Below, piece after piece: positions 28,866-40,196 of a stretch of DNA of 64,000 nt. The position numbers and the translations under genes were made by a program. This DNA is from Nonlabens dokdonensis (lineage in GTDB: Bacteria; Bacteroidota; Bacteroidia; Flavobacteriales; Flavobacteriaceae): assembly GCF_002162835.1 (NCBI RefSeq), contig NZ_MAAX01000128.1, positions 1 through 64,000 of the forward strand, given 5' to 3'. Numbering within the stretch: position 1 is the stretch's first letter; every line of letters starts with the position of its first letter. The notes under the pieces were generated by a model that was not told where the DNA came from, ran no database searches, and saw only the letters and a program-made list of their open reading frames with translations.

Positions 28866-30238
28866 TATGATTTATTAGACAATGTCTTTACTTTAGAACG
28901 CATTTTTGCGGCTTTAGTTGTATCACCTTTTTTATCGTAACTCACAGCGAGTTGCTGGTAAATATCGCTCTCTAATTTAGGCTCATCAAGTAAAAAGCTC
29001 AATCCAGTTTCTAATTGTTCAATAGCTGCATCTGGGTCATTGAGGTTATTGTGGGCAACACCATTGAGAAGATATAACAAAGCTTGGGCAGGAAAAACAT
29101 CAAGTGCATTCTCCGTAATTTCTATAGTTTTTTTATAGTCTTTTATGTCTATGCTTAAAAGAGCTACTTTTTTGATGAGTTCATAATCCTTATCATTGAT
29201 TTCAAGACCTTTTTCATAAAATGAAATAGCTTGTGGAGCATCCTTTCTCTTTAAATAATAATCACCTAAAGCGTTAAAGGCTTTTACATCTTCAACCTCA
29301 TCTGCAAAGCTGTCTATGGCATCTTGAATCTCATCATCTTCTACATTAGTAGCATCTGACTGGATAAAATCATTAAGAACATTGATCTTAGTCTCAGTAT
29401 CAAATTGAGTCGATTCAAAAACCTTGCGCATGCTTTTTATTCCTTTGCGCGTTTTACCATTTTCTAAGTATATTTTATAAAGTGCCAGTTGTGCTTTATC
29501 ACTATCGGGCAAATTCTTATCCAGTAATTCTGCTATTTCTTGAACTTTATCGGTGTTGTTTTTCTTGCTGTACAAGTAAATCAAATTGATGTAGGATCTT
29601 TCATCTCTTGGATTTGCTTTAATTGCCGCTTCTAGATCTACAATATTACCGTCTCTAGCTTCATTTGCATCAAGTCTCGCTTCTATTTGCCTTTTAATGG
29701 CAGTACGCCTTTGATCTTCTCCTAATCGTTTATCAAGTTTCTCAATGATTGCAAGAGACTCTTGATTTTTACCAATTCTAAAGTACTGATAAGGCAATAA
29801 TTCCTCATAGTTCTCATTGATATTCGCTAGTTTTTCTAATGTAAAAACTGCTTTCTCATAATCTTTTTGCTTTTCATAAACATCGTACAATGTTTCTAGT
29901 AGCCATTCATTTTCTCCAGCAAGGTCGATGGCACGGTTTATTTTTTGTTCCGCTTTCGCAAAAGCGTCACTCATCAAATAATTCTTACCCAATTCATATT
30001 GCACCGCGCCGTTTTCTGGCTCCATCTCTTCACAAACCTCTAAAAAAGCAATCGCTTTATCATGATTTCCAATGGCCTTTGCTGAAAGTGCATTAAAAAA
30101 ATTATCCTTGAAGCTATCAGAAACATCTCCTAAATCATCTACATTAACTTCATCAGAAAAGACTTCTTCCTGAGCAAAAAGATTTTTACCAAGCAAAAAG
30201 AATACTATTAAGAATGCAATTTTTAATGATTTAAACAT
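28865..30238 (-). CDS. Tetratricopeptide repeat protein
   Basis: Signal peptide and multiple TPR motifs (AVQYELGKNYLMSDAFAKAEQKINRAIDLA ...). Confidence 0.88.
   Translation of the reverse strand: MFKSLKIAFLIVFFLLGKNLFAQEEVFSDEVNVDDLGDVSDSFKDNFFNALSAKAIGNHDKAIAFLEVCEEMEPENGAVQYELGKNYLMSDAFAKAEQKINRAIDLAGENEWLLETLYDVYEKQKDYEKAVFTLEKLANINENYEELLPYQYFRIGKNQESLAIIEKLDKRLGEDQRRTAIKRQIEARLDANEARDGNIVDLEAAIKANPRDERSYINLIYLYSKKNNTDKVQEIAELLDKNLPDSDKAQLALYKIYLENGKTRKGIKSMRKVFESTQFDTETKINVLNDFIQSDATNVEDDEIQDAIDSFADEVEDVKAFNALGDYYLKRKDAPQAISFYEKGLEINDKDYELIKKVALLSIDIKDYKKTIEITENALDVFPAQALLYLLNGVAHNNLNDPDAAIEQLETGLSFLLDEPKLESDIYQQLAVSYDKKGDTTKAAKMRSKVKTLSNKS
29951..29966. repeat. CGCTTTCGCAAAAGCG (1 mismatch; in TPR gene, frame AFAKA)
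   Basis: One-base variant. Confidence 0.9.
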
Positions 30239-30257
30239 GTGTTTCTTTTTTCAACAA

Positions 30258-31283
30258 CTATTCCATAATGGTATAATCTCCTATACTTATTCTTGTAAAC
30301 TTCCCATCGTATTTAACGTGGTTACCTATCATCGCTTCTTCTAATGTAGCGTTTTTAATAACAGAATTTTTCTGTATCAATGAATTTGAAATCGTACAGT
30401 TTTCAATTACCGATCCTGCACCTATAGAAACGTGAGGCCCTACAGTACTATTTTTAAGTACCACACTGCTATCGATCACGCAAGGTGGAATGATTTTGGA
30501 ATCTTGCAACGTAGGCTGAGAATTTAACTCTTCACTACCGTCTTTTTCCATAAAACTCATGATGCACTGGTTAGTCTCAATAGCAACTACTTTATTACCG
30601 CAATCCATCCACTCGTCTACCGTTCCTGTTTTAAAAACATTTCCAGATGCCATCATTCTCTTAATACCATCGTTAATCTGGTACTCGCCACCGTTAATAA
30701 TCTCGTTATCGATTACAAACTGAAGTTCTTTTTTGAGATCTGCAATTTCTTTGAAATAGTAGATACCTATAACTGCTTGATCGCTTACAAATTGTTGTGG
30801 TTTTTCAACTAGCTCTACAATTTCTTCTTTTTCATTTAGTTTTACCACTCCGTAAGCCTCTGGCTTTTCCACTTGTTTAGTCCATATTACCGCATCTGCT
30901 GCAGGATCAAGCTCAAAACTTGCTCTTATCAACGTATCTGCATAGGCAACAACTGCAGGCCCAGAAAGTGAAGGTTCTGCGCACATAATCGCATGTCCAG
31001 TTCCTAAAGGTTCTAACTGACGGTAAATGCTAGCTTTAGCGCCTAAGCCTTGAGCCAGTTCTTCCAAACTTTTTACAACATCGTCACCAAAGAATGCCGG
31101 ATCACCAAGAATAAAGGCAATTTCATCTACTGGTTCTGAAAGTATGCGTGCAATATCTTTAACCAATCGATGCACGATAGGCTGGTTTGCAATAGGAATT
31201 AACGGTTTAGGAGTTGTTAATGAATGTGGGCGTAGTCGTGAACCACGACCTGCCATAGGTACTATTATTTTCATAAGCGTCAT
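30258..31283 (-). CDS. Sugar-phosphate nucleotidyltransferase with left-handed beta-helix C-terminus
   Basis: MKIIVPMAGRGSRLRPHSLTTPKPLIPIANQPI; start may be 31274. Confidence 0.9.
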   Translation of the reverse strand: MTLMKIIVPMAGRGSRLRPHSLTTPKPLIPIANQPIVHRLVKDIARILSEPVDEIAFILGDPAFFGDDVVKSLEELAQGLGAKASIYRQLEPLGTGHAIMCAEPSLSGPAVVAYADTLIRASFELDPAADAVIWTKQVEKPEAYGVVKLNEKEEIVELVEKPQQFVSDQAVIGIYYFKEIADLKKELQFVIDNEIINGGEYQINDGIKRMMASGNVFKTGTVDEWMDCGNKVVAIETNQCIMSFMEKDGSEELNSQPTLQDSKIIPPCVIDSSVVLKNSTVGPHVSIGAGSVIENCTISNSLIQKNSVIKNATLEEAMIGNHVKYDGKFTRISIGDYTIME

Positions 31284-31471
31284 AACCGCATAAACGGCTA
31301 TCTGATTATTATATCGAGATTTACAAGCAACTTAAAAATCTCTTTATTAATTTATTAGACTAATTTATTATCTTATTATAATTAAAGTTGCTAAGTTAAA
31401 AACTTATAAGAGGTTTGAGCGGTGATCTTAAATTAACTTTAACCTCTTCACCATGCACAAAGTCGATCTAC

Positions 31472-31906
31472 CTATTTCACTCCTGTACTACCAAAACCTC
31501 CTGCACCACGCACCGTAGAACTAAGCTCTTCAACTTGTTGCCAGTCTGCTCGTTCGTGTTTTGCAATGACTAATTGTGCGATACGTTCACCATTTTTAAC
31601 GGTAAAAGTTTCATTGGAAAGGTTAACTAGAATTACACCTATCTCTCCACGATAATCGGCATCAATGGTCCCTGGAGCGTTAAGGACTGTGATTCCTTTT
31701 TTTGCTGCGAGGCCACTTCTAGGTCTTACTTGAGCCTCAGATCCTATAGGTAATTCAATAAATAATCCTGTTTTGATAATCGCTCTTTCTAGCGGCTGTA
31801 AAACAACCGCAGTTTCTAAGTTTGCTCTCAAATCCATTCCTGCACTAGCTTCTGTTTCATAATGCGGTAAATCGTGAGATGATTTATTGATGATCTTTAT
31901 GGTCAT
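31472..31906 (-). CDS. dut: dUTP diphosphatase
   Basis: [49 protein letters not shown]. Confidence 0.96.
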   Translation of the reverse strand: MTIKIINKSSHDLPHYETEASAGMDLRANLETAVVLQPLERAIIKTGLFIELPIGSEAQVRPRSGLAAKKGITVLNAPGTIDADYRGEIGVILVNLSNETFTVKNGERIAQLVIAKHERADWQQVEELSSTVRGAGGFGSTGVK

Positions 31907-33369
31907 TTTCTTTTGATAATTTTGTTAATGATCTCGCTTTCGCGAAAGCTAACCACTCCTAAAACTACTAGAGTCATTGCAGCTCCTACTAAATAAGTAG
32001 CTAGGCTTTCTACTCCTAATTCTTCTCTTACATAATAGAAAAAAAACAGTGATAGCGTGATTGATATTCCTAAATATAAGAGAATATTTTTGAGATCGTA
32101 GGGAACGGCAAGGTGTTTCTTTCCAATAGAATAAGAAACTACCATCATGAGTCCATAAGAAGCGCAAGTGGCATAAGCACTTGCCATATAACCAATATGT
32201 GGAATCAACAGCACGTTTACAATAATTGTTAGAATCGCGGCAGTGATAGAAATGTAGGCTCCATATCGTGTTTTATCCTGAATTTTATACCAAACGGATA
32301 GGGTTTGATAAATCCCAGAGAAGAAATAAGCGATTAAAATTAATGGCACGACTTCCATTGCTGTTTCAAATCCTTCTTTAACGATAAAGGGTTTGATAAA
32401 ATCTACTAGAACTACATAAGCCATCAAGGCAACCGCACCTAGAGCGACAAATGCTTTAGTAATCAATGCGTATTGTTGGGTCGCATTTTTATCGCCAGAC
32501 TGGCTAAAAAAGAAAGGTTCTACTCCTAATCTAAATGCTTGTGCGTACAAAGTCATTCCTACCGCAAGTCGGTAACCTGCTGTGTAAACACCTACTATAC
32601 CTTCAGCCTCTTCTTCACTTACCGGAAGTAGTTTTTGTAATAAAATCTTATCTACCGTTTCATTGATCGCAAAAGCAAAACCAGCTAAAAGAATAGGCCA
32701 ACCGTAAGAAAGCATCTTCTTCCATAAAACTTTGTCAAATTCCCATTTCATGAAATAAGGCTTGATCACAATTAAAAATGTGATAAAACTCGCAGCAAGA
32801 AAGGCTATAAAAAACAACTCTATTCTATCGCCTGGAAGTGCTTTTTTTACTACTGGAAAGTGCTGTAAAGCTGTAAAAAAGACAAATGTCATTCCTACAG
32901 AAACTACCACATTAAATAGTTTAATCAACGCATAATTAGTAGACTTTCCTTGCGCTCGCATATAAGCAAACGGAATAACCATTAAGGTATCAAAGATTAT
33001 GATAGCAAGCACCCATTTCCAGTAATGAGCAGATAAATCTGTAATAGTTTCAATATCAAATATAAATACATAGCTTAAAACTCCAAAAATTATAGTTGAC
33101 ACTAATAAAGATATAAGTGCTGTTCCTAATGTTTTCGATTTGGTAGTTGCATCGTTATAAAATCTAAAGAATGCTGTTTCCATTCCGTAAGTTAAGATCA
33201 CATTTGCAAAAATGATGTAAGAAAATATGATAGAAACCTCACCAAATTCTACTTTCCCTGGTAAATACTCCGTAAGTAGTTTTGTTAATAATACGGTAAG
33301 TAATCGCGGTAATACAGTCGCCAGACCGTAGATGAATGTATTCTTAAAAAGGTTTTTTATAGAACTCAA
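31903..33369 (-). CDS. Oligosaccharide flippase / polysaccharide biosynthesis protein (MOP superfamily)
   Basis: About 12-14 [31 protein letters not shown]. Confidence 0.88.
   Translation of the reverse strand: MSSIKNLFKNTFIYGLATVLPRLLTVLLTKLLTEYLPGKVEFGEVSIIFSYIIFANVILTYGMETAFFRFYNDATTKSKTLGTALISLLVSTIIFGVLSYVFIFDIETITDLSAHYWKWVLAIIIFDTLMVIPFAYMRAQGKSTNYALIKLFNVVVSVGMTFVFFTALQHFPVVKKALPGDRIELFFIAFLAASFITFLIVIKPYFMKWEFDKVLWKKMLSYGWPILLAGFAFAINETVDKILLQKLLPVSEEEAEGIVGVYTAGYRLAVGMTLYAQAFRLGVEPFFFSQSGDKNATQQYALITKAFVALGAVALMAYVVLVDFIKPFIVKEGFETAMEVVPLILIAYFFSGIYQTLSVWYKIQDKTRYGAYISITAAILTIIVNVLLIPHIGYMASAYATCASYGLMMVVSYSIGKKHLAVPYDLKNILLYLGISITLSLFFFYYVREELGVESLATYLVGAAMTLVVLGVVSFRESEIINKIIKRK
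31935..31950. repeat. CGCTTTCGCGAAAGCT (1 mismatch; in flippase C-terminus, SFRES)
   Basis: One-base variant. Confidence 0.9.
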
Positions 33370-33391
33370 AAATGTGGTTGTAATATAATAT

Positions 33392-33399
33392 CAAAGGTA
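33392..33399 (-). promoter_or_regulatory. -7 element TACCTTTG upstream of flippase gene
   Basis: caaaggta on + strand. Confidence 0.45.
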
Positions 33400-33644
33400 G
33401 GATTATTTTCTTTTTGAAATGTTGGAAATTCCATCTGCCTTTGGTAAAATAGAAAAGCTGTAATAGTATACAATACTACTTCTGACATGTTGCGATAGTG
33501 ATATCAACTTACTTCTATAACTAGGTAATTGTTTACCATCGTATATCTGGTGATAGGTATTTTTTTACCTTCTTTTTTTTAAGTTGAGCTATTCGTAAAA
33601 CTTATTAGATCGATAACTTAAATCGTCAAGTAGCTATTCCGAAT

Positions 33645-34139
33645 TTAATTAATACCATTTTGTGCTGGTGCACTAGGAAAAGCGATACTTTCCTTTTTAA
33701 TAATATTGTTGAGCTGAACAAACTTTAGCTTACCATCAGCCTGAAAAGCAATTACAGCTTGATCATCTAGTAGTTGAAAAGGTATGGTATCTAATTGTGG
33801 AGCTTCATTTCCAAATTCTTCTTTTGAGTCACTTGACATATTTGTTATTGAAGATGAATACCTGAAACGTGTCACTAACATCTTCTTATCATTAGAAATA
33901 AAATTAGCAATATTATTTTCCATTCCCTGAAAATAGATCGCTTGTAGAGTATGCCCTTCCATAACAGAAGTGGGAAAATATAAAGTCACTCCACTTCCTG
34001 AACCTGGCGCACCACCAGACCACTCTTCGTAATAAGGTTGCTGTTCCACACTGAAATCTTGACTAGAGAACGTTTTGGAAATTTTCTTTGAGCTACAAGA
34101 GGTTAATATTGTAGCTAAGAATAGAATAAAATATCTCAT
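33645..34139 (-). CDS. Hypothetical lipoprotein
   Basis: Start placed at MRYFILFLATILTSCSS (lipobox). Confidence 0.75.
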   Translation of the reverse strand: MRYFILFLATILTSCSSKKISKTFSSQDFSVEQQPYYEEWSGGAPGSGSGVTLYFPTSVMEGHTLQAIYFQGMENNIANFISNDKKMLVTRFRYSSSITNMSSDSKEEFGNEAPQLDTIPFQLLDDQAVIAFQADGKLKFVQLNNIIKKESIAFPSAPAQNGIN

Positions 34140-34193
34140 AATAAGTTTTTTTTTAAAGGACAACAAATAGGTTAACTACTCAAAAAAATATTA

Positions 34194-35330
34194 TCATAAA
34201 CTATTGAGAATTTTTGCCGCTTTGATGATTTCTTCGTCTTTTTTGGCAAAACAAAAACGTAACATTTTAGGGTCTCTTCCATTCATAAATACCGATATGG
34301 GAATACTAGCTATTTTATGTTCCATAGTGAGTCGTCTAGCAAAATCTACATCGTTCTCATCTGTAATTTTTGAATAATCTAATAGCTGAAAATAAGAACC
34401 ATGAGCAGGTTTAAAATTGAATTTACTATCTTTTATAAGACTCAAGAACAAGTCTCGTTTATGCTGATAAAAAGAACCTAATTCGGTGTATCGCTTTGGT
34501 TGCGATAAGTAATTTGCAATAGCGTCTTGAACCGGATGATTCACACAATACACCACATATTGATGGACTTTATAAAATTCTTCCATGAGGTGTTTTGGAG
34601 CAAGACAATAACCCATCTTCCATCCGGTAACGTGAAAAGTCTTCCCAAAACTTCCAGTAATAAAACTGCGTTCCCGCAATCCTTCATACCTAGCAGCACT
34701 TAAATGCTCTTTACCGTCAAAAGATATGTGTTCATAAACCTCGTCGCTTAACAATAATAAGTCGTTTTCCACAACTATTTTCTCAAGTTGAATCATATCT
34801 TCATAAGTTAGCATATTACCGCTAGGATTATGAGGTGAGTTGATCATGATCATTTTAGTCTTGGAAGTAACTTTATCAATTACTTCCTGCCAGTCTATGG
34901 TAAATTCTGGTAAATTCATGGAAATCTCAACAACTTTCCCACCTGCTAATTCAATCGCCGGTACATAACAATCATAAGCTGGTGTAAAAACAATCACTTC
35001 ATCACCAGAATGAATTACCGCTTGAATAGCTGTAAAAATTCCTTGCGTTGCCCCAGCTGTAAGGCAGATTTCATTTTCTGGATGATAAAAAACCTCGTGT
35101 TGATGCCGTGTCATGTTAGAAATAGCAGCACGCAACGACATCAATCCTGCCATAGGCGCGTATTGATTTTTATCGTCGTGAATAGCTTTTATGATCAGCT
35201 CTTTTAAAGCTGGATCTACAGGAAAATTAGGAAATCCCTGAGATAAATTTAGAGCATTGTGTTCATGCGACAGCACACTCATTGTTGTAAAGATAGAGTC
35301 TGTGACGTTGGGTAGTTTAGATTTACGCAT
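34194..35330 (-). CDS. Methionine/kynurenine-type PLP aminotransferase (class I/II)
   Basis: NLSQGFPNFPVDPAL; NSPHNPSGNML; SFGKTFHVTGWKMGY. Confidence 0.93.
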   Translation of the reverse strand: MRKSKLPNVTDSIFTTMSVLSHEHNALNLSQGFPNFPVDPALKELIIKAIHDDKNQYAPMAGLMSLRAAISNMTRHQHEVFYHPENEICLTAGATQGIFTAIQAVIHSGDEVIVFTPAYDCYVPAIELAGGKVVEISMNLPEFTIDWQEVIDKVTSKTKMIMINSPHNPSGNMLTYEDMIQLEKIVVENDLLLLSDEVYEHISFDGKEHLSAARYEGLRERSFITGSFGKTFHVTGWKMGYCLAPKHLMEEFYKVHQYVVYCVNHPVQDAIANYLSQPKRYTELGSFYQHKRDLFLSLIKDSKFNFKPAHGSYFQLLDYSKITDENDVDFARRLTMEHKIASIPISVFMNGRDPKMLRFCFAKKDEEIIKAAKILNSL

Positions 35331-35388
35331 GCTGTAAATTACTGAAAAGGAAATAGAATCAAAAGTTCCTGCTGTATATATCTCAATA

Positions 35389-35423
35389 AAAATCCCATTT
35401 CAAATAAATTGAAATGGGATTTT
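35389..35423 (-). terminator. Intrinsic terminator downstream of sdhB
   Basis: AAAATCCCATTTCAA/TTGAAATGGGATTTT 15-bp perfect arms. Confidence 0.85.
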
Positions 35424-35445
35424 CTAATTGTTTTAAGTATTGAAA

Positions 35446-36192
35446 CTATGAAACTGTCTCCGCTTTTAAATATTCACGGTTCATACGTGCAATATTTTCT
35501 AACTTAATTCCTTTAGGACACTCGATCATACAAGCTCCTGTATTAGTACAGTTACCGAATCCTTCAATATCCATCTGGCGTACCATATCTTGAACACGTT
35601 TAGTTGCTTCTACTTCACCTTGTGGCAATAACGCATATTGAGAAACCTTTGCACTTGTGAATAACATTGCACTTGCATTTTTACAAGCTGCTACACATGC
35701 TCCACAACCGATACAGGTTGCACTATGGAATGCCTCATCTGCTTTTTCTTTTTCTACAGGAATAGAGTTAGCATCTTGGGTATTTCCAGAAGTATTTACC
35801 GATACGTAAGCACCTGCTTGCTGGATTCTATCAAAAGAAGAACGGTCTACAATCAAATCTTTGATTACCGGAAAAGCAGCTGCTCTCCATGGTTCGATAG
35901 TGATCGTGTCTCCATCATTAAACTTTCTCATGTGCAACTGACATGTAGTAGTCAGTTTTTGCGGTCCATGAGGTTGTCCATTAATCATCATGTTACAAGA
36001 TCCACAGATTCCTTCACGACAGTCATGGTCAAATTCTACTGGCTCTTCACCTTTGTTGACTAATTCTTCGTTTAAGATATCCATCATTTCAAGGAAAGAC
36101 ATATCACCATCTACACCGTCAAGTGGATAAGTAACCATTTTCCCTTTGGCCTCAGGACCAGCCTGTCTCCATATTTTTAAAGTAAGTTTCAT
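35446..36192 (-). CDS. sdhB: Succinate dehydrogenase/fumarate reductase iron-sulfur subunit
   Basis: [41 protein letters not shown]. Confidence 0.96.
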   Translation of the reverse strand: MKLTLKIWRQAGPEAKGKMVTYPLDGVDGDMSFLEMMDILNEELVNKGEEPVEFDHDCREGICGSCNMMINGQPHGPQKLTTTCQLHMRKFNDGDTITIEPWRAAAFPVIKDLIVDRSSFDRIQQAGAYVSVNTSGNTQDANSIPVEKEKADEAFHSATCIGCGACVAACKNASAMLFTSAKVSQYALLPQGEVEATKRVQDMVRQMDIEGFGNCTNTGACMIECPKGIKLENIARMNREYLKAETVS

Positions 36193-36214
36193 ACTTTTTA
36201 TATTTAGGTTGTCA

Positions 36215-36230
36215 CGCTTTCGCGAAAGCG
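36215..36230. repeat. CGCTTTCGCGAAAGCG palindrome (exact; sdhA-sdhB intergenic)
   Basis: Exact match. Confidence 0.97.
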
Positions 36231-36247
36231 GAACATTTAAAATTCAA

Positions 36248-38251
36248 TTATTTGTAGCTACGAGTTTTCAATTCTACATTTTCAAAGACTAAGTCTTCCT
36301 TATGTAACTTAGCATCTCTAGGGTTCTCGTTGTATTCCCATGCACTTACAAAAGCAAAGTTTTCATCATCTCGTAATGCTTCACCTTCGGCAGTTTGATA
36401 CTCCTCACGGAAGTGACCACCACAACTCTCATTTCTAGTTAAAGCATCTTTTGCAAACAACTCTCCTAATTCAAGGAAATCTGCCACACGACCTGCTTTT
36501 TCTAGTTCTTGATTCTTAGTATCAGCACTTCCTGGAACTTTTACATTCTTCCAAAAATCTGCTCTTAATTCAGCAATTTCATCCATCGCCGCTTGTAGAT
36601 CTGTAGCATTACGGGACATACCACATTTATTCCACATGATCAATCCTAGCTTCTTGTGATAATAATCTACAGAATGCGTTCCTGCTCCATTCATCAATTT
36701 TTCGATGCGAGCACGAGTATCTTTTTCTGCCTGTTCAAATTCTGGTGTTTCAGTAGAAATCTCTCCAGTTCTTATTTCATTTGCTAGGTAATCTCCTATA
36801 GTATAAGGAAGTACAAAGTAACCATCTGCCAGACCTTGCATTAATGCACTGGCTCCTAGACGGTTTGCACCATGATCAGAGAAGTTTGCTTCACCAGCGG
36901 CAAAACAACCTGGTACTGTAGTTTGTAAGTTATAATCTACCCATAATCCTCCCATAGTATAGTGAACCGCTGGGAAAATTTTCATAGGTACTTCATAAGG
37001 GTTTTCATCTGTAATGTTACGGTACATGTCAAATAAGTTACCGTACTTTTTCTCAATTACTTTTTTACCTAGTGCAATCATTTCTGCTTCACTAGCATCT
37101 TTATTACCACTTGTTAAAGCTTCAACTTTTCCATATCTTAAGAAAGATGCCTCAAAGTCTAAGTAAACTGCATTACCTGTTTTATTAACTCCATATCCTG
37201 CGTCACAACGCTCTTTTGCTGCTCGGGAAGCAACATCACGAGGCACTAAGTTACCAAAGGCAGGATATCTTCTCTCTAAGTAATAATCTCTATCTTCTTC
37301 TTTAAGATCTACACCTCTTAATTTTCCTTCACGTATTGCCTTTGCATCTTCAAGATTTTTAGGAACCCAAATACGACCATCATTACGTAACGATTCTGAC
37401 ATTAAAGTCAGTTTAGATTGATGCTCACCACTTACAGGAATACAAGTAGGGTGAATTTGTGTATAACAAGGATTTGCAAAGTATGCCCCACGACGGTGTG
37501 TTCTCCACGCAGCCATTACATTACTTCCCATTGCATTTGTAGAAAGGAAAAATACGTTTCCATAACCACCAGAAGCGATTACAACAGCATGCGCTCCATG
37601 TCTTTCTATCTCACCGGTAACTAGGTTACGAGCGATAATTCCACGAGCTTTACCATCAACCTTAACAAGGTCTAACATTTCATGACGGTTAAATGGTGTT
37701 ACCTTACCACGATTGATCTGTCTATTTAATGCGGAATATGCTCCTAACAACAACTGCTGTCCTGTCTGTCCAGCGGCATAAAAAGTTCTAGAAACAAGAA
37801 CACCACCGAAAGAACGGTTATCTAATAAACCACCGTATTCACGTGCAAAAGGAACTCCTTGTGCAACACACTGGTCTATGATATTTGAAGAAACCTCTGC
37901 AAGTCTATGCACATTTGCCTCGCGAGATCTATAATCACCACCTTTAATTGTATCATAGAATAAGCGGAAGTTTGAATCTCCGTCTCCCTGATAGTTTTTG
38001 GCAGCATTAATACCACCTTGTGCAGCAATAGAGTGCGCACGACGTGGTGAATCATTATAACAAAATGTCTTCACGTTATAACCTAACTCTGCAAGTGTAG
38101 CAGCAGCACTACCACCAGCAAGTCCTGTTCCCACTACGATAACGTCTATATTACGCTTGTTAGCCGGATTAACTAGGTTAATAGTATTTTTATGTTTTAC
38201 CCACTTTTCAGCAAGTGGTCCTTGAGGTACTTTAGAATCTAATACTGACAT
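36248..38251 (-). CDS. sdhA: Succinate dehydrogenase/fumarate reductase flavoprotein subunit
   Basis: [52 protein letters not shown]. Confidence 0.96.
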   Translation of the reverse strand: MSVLDSKVPQGPLAEKWVKHKNTINLVNPANKRNIDVIVVGTGLAGGSAAATLAELGYNVKTFCYNDSPRRAHSIAAQGGINAAKNYQGDGDSNFRLFYDTIKGGDYRSREANVHRLAEVSSNIIDQCVAQGVPFAREYGGLLDNRSFGGVLVSRTFYAAGQTGQQLLLGAYSALNRQINRGKVTPFNRHEMLDLVKVDGKARGIIARNLVTGEIERHGAHAVVIASGGYGNVFFLSTNAMGSNVMAAWRTHRRGAYFANPCYTQIHPTCIPVSGEHQSKLTLMSESLRNDGRIWVPKNLEDAKAIREGKLRGVDLKEEDRDYYLERRYPAFGNLVPRDVASRAAKERCDAGYGVNKTGNAVYLDFEASFLRYGKVEALTSGNKDASEAEMIALGKKVIEKKYGNLFDMYRNITDENPYEVPMKIFPAVHYTMGGLWVDYNLQTTVPGCFAAGEANFSDHGANRLGASALMQGLADGYFVLPYTIGDYLANEIRTGEISTETPEFEQAEKDTRARIEKLMNGAGTHSVDYYHKKLGLIMWNKCGMSRNATDLQAAMDEIAELRADFWKNVKVPGSADTKNQELEKAGRVADFLELGELFAKDALTRNESCGGHFREEYQTAEGEALRDDENFAFVSAWEYNENPRDAKLHKEDLVFENVELKTRSYK

Positions 38252-38263
38252 AATCTATTATTA

Positions 38264-38926
38264 TTAGTGAGTAAAGTGGTGATACAATGCGATAAAAATG
38301 AAACCAGCAGGTATTAATACTGACCATGCATAGGTTGCTTTTCTTAAACCATCACCTTTATTAATCGCCTTTGCACCCATAGATTGAAATGAACTATTAA
38401 ATCCATGCCATAAGTGAAGGGCTAGCAAAACAAAAGAAACAACGTAAATCCCTACTCTTACAGGGCTTACAAACTTCTCTTTTAATTCTGGTAAATATCT
38501 AGTAGCATCTTCAGGCTGCACATCAATGTACTTAACAGTCATTTCATGCACCCAAAAATCATACATATGCAATCCTAAAAATGCAAGAACAACAAGACCT
38601 GTAATAATCATATTACGAGATACCCATTGTGAATTTGAATTCCCAGAAAACTTTGCATATTTTATAGGACGGGCTTTTCTGTTTTGAATATCTAAAACAA
38701 TACCCATAACAAAATGAACAATTAATCCACCTATTAAAATAGGCTGTGCAACAAATTGAACAAGAGGATTATACCCCATAAAATGTGACCACTCGTTAAA
38801 AGTGTCTGGAGCAATAACTGATGTAATATTAATTACAAAGTGCTGCGTTAAAAATATAACCAGAAATAATCCTGAAAGTGCCATTACCCACTTCCTAGCA
38901 AGCGATGATTTTACTAATGCGCTCAT
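38264..38926 (-). CDS. sdhC: Succinate dehydrogenase cytochrome b subunit
   Basis: TM protein, KWVMALSGLFLVIFLTQHFVINI; operon with sdhA/B. Confidence 0.93.
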   Translation of the reverse strand: MSALVKSSLARKWVMALSGLFLVIFLTQHFVINITSVIAPDTFNEWSHFMGYNPLVQFVAQPILIGGLIVHFVMGIVLDIQNRKARPIKYAKFSGNSNSQWVSRNMIITGLVVLAFLGLHMYDFWVHEMTVKYIDVQPEDATRYLPELKEKFVSPVRVGIYVVSFVLLALHLWHGFNSSFQSMGAKAINKGDGLRKATYAWSVLIPAGFIFIALYHHFTH

Positions 38927-38947
38927 GTATAATTTTTTAGTTTACCG

Positions 38948-38978
38948 CAAAGATAACTTTCAGTTGTATCAATTTCAA
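38948..38978 (-). promoter_or_regulatory. Promoter of sdhCAB: TTG-N20-TATCTTTG
   Basis: caaagata 38948-38955 and CAA 38976-38978 on + strand, consensus-like spacing. Confidence 0.6.
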
Positions 38979-39126
38979 TCGTAAGAGTCAAAAGGCTTTG
39001 TTAACAGGCTTATTTGGATTGAGTCTTAATAGTTTTGCTTATTATCTCCCATGTTTAGTAGTACTTCACCTCTTTACCTTTCAACTGTATTGTTAATATA
39101 GTGTTTCAATTTTGTTGTAGTGATCT

Positions 39127-39142
39127 CGCTTTCGCGAAAGCG
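39127..39142. repeat. CGCTTTCGCGAAAGCG palindrome (exact; intergenic upstream of sdhC)
   Basis: Exact match. Confidence 0.97.
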
Positions 39143-39202
39143 GAAATAAAAAAAGCCACTTCGTTAAAAGCGGCTTCTCATTATTACATAACAATTAGAA
39201 TT

Positions 39203-40186
39203 CTAAATGCAATTAGGATTAGGATTTACAGGAACCTCAGTTGTTAAAACATGATACCATGCTAGTGCTGGATCGTTTGCTTGAACAGTTCTGAAAACCA
39301 CTCTATTTGCTGTTATTTCTAGAATCTCATATTCACTACTACCTACATACCAGCTAAGGAAATTATCATTTCCAAGAATTATACTAGTTTTTCTAGACTC
39401 TGTTTCTGGAACATCAGTATCAAGAGTAGGCGTAAATGTAACTAAACCTGGCGCTGGTGCGGTAAAAGGTAAACATTCATCAGAATTGTTTGGATTATTT
39501 GCAGATGGACCACCAAATTGTGATAAATAGGTGTTGTGAAAATAGGTACTTCCAAAATTTTTCAATTCAAAAGTTACATCGTTCCCAGTTTTTGTAAATA
39601 TCATTTCGTCTTCATAGAAACATTCAGTTAGATCCACACAATATCTTCCAAAAGGCGACACTCCAAAAAAGGCAGGAGTATAATAAGCTTCTGGAGATTG
39701 CCCACCTATAAGATTAGTAGGACCTACACCCCAGTGCGCATTCTCTGCTACTGACCAATACCATGTTTTACTTGAGCCTCCAGTTAAAAAGTCCTTTGCC
39801 TCAGAGTCATCAAAGGTACTCAGTACATCTATTAAAATAGTTTGAGTTGTGGCAGCACCACCGGTTCCTGTAGCAGTTACTGTAACACTATAAGTATTAG
39901 TACCTAATTCTACAAAACGGTGTTCTATCTCACCATCAAAAGTTGATCCCTGGCGTCCATCACCAAAATCATAAGTGTAATTTAATGCATTATCTGAAGC
40001 GGCGTTAAATATTACTATACCTGTACCATCTCCATTAGGCTCTGCAGCACTTTGACCTTGTATGCTAGCCGTAAGAGTTAAATTTGAAGGTGCTATAACA
40101 GCTCCAAATTCAGCATCATCATCCTGACATGATGAAACTGAAACAATAACTATGAGCATCAAAAAAAGTTTGCTGATATATTTCAT
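39203..40186 (-). CDS. PKD domain-containing lipoprotein (PUL-associated)
   Basis: Lipobox SVSSCQDDD; YTYDFGDGRQGSTFDGEIEHRFVELGTNTYSVTVTATG. Confidence 0.85.
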   Translation of the reverse strand: MKYISKLFLMLIVIVSVSSCQDDDAEFGAVIAPSNLTLTASIQGQSAAEPNGDGTGIVIFNAASDNALNYTYDFGDGRQGSTFDGEIEHRFVELGTNTYSVTVTATGTGGAATTQTILIDVLSTFDDSEAKDFLTGGSSKTWYWSVAENAHWGVGPTNLIGGQSPEAYYTPAFFGVSPFGRYCVDLTECFYEDEMIFTKTGNDVTFELKNFGSTYFHNTYLSQFGGPSANNPNNSDECLPFTAPAPGLVTFTPTLDTDVPETESRKTSIILGNDNFLSWYVGSSEYEILEITANRVVFRTVQANDPALAWYHVLTTEVPVNPNPNCI

Positions 40187-40196
40187 AACTCTTATT

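Noticed and set aside
31408-31448. AAGAGGTT...AACCTCTT inverted repeat downstream of dut
   Set aside because: Arms only 8 bp with a 25-nt loop and no U-run; too weak to call a terminator or riboswitch.
39143-39180. AAGCCACTTCGTTAAAAGCGGCTT hairpin
   Set aside because: Imperfect stem; probably an ordinary minus-strand terminator of the PKD gene, not listed separately because the stem is weak.
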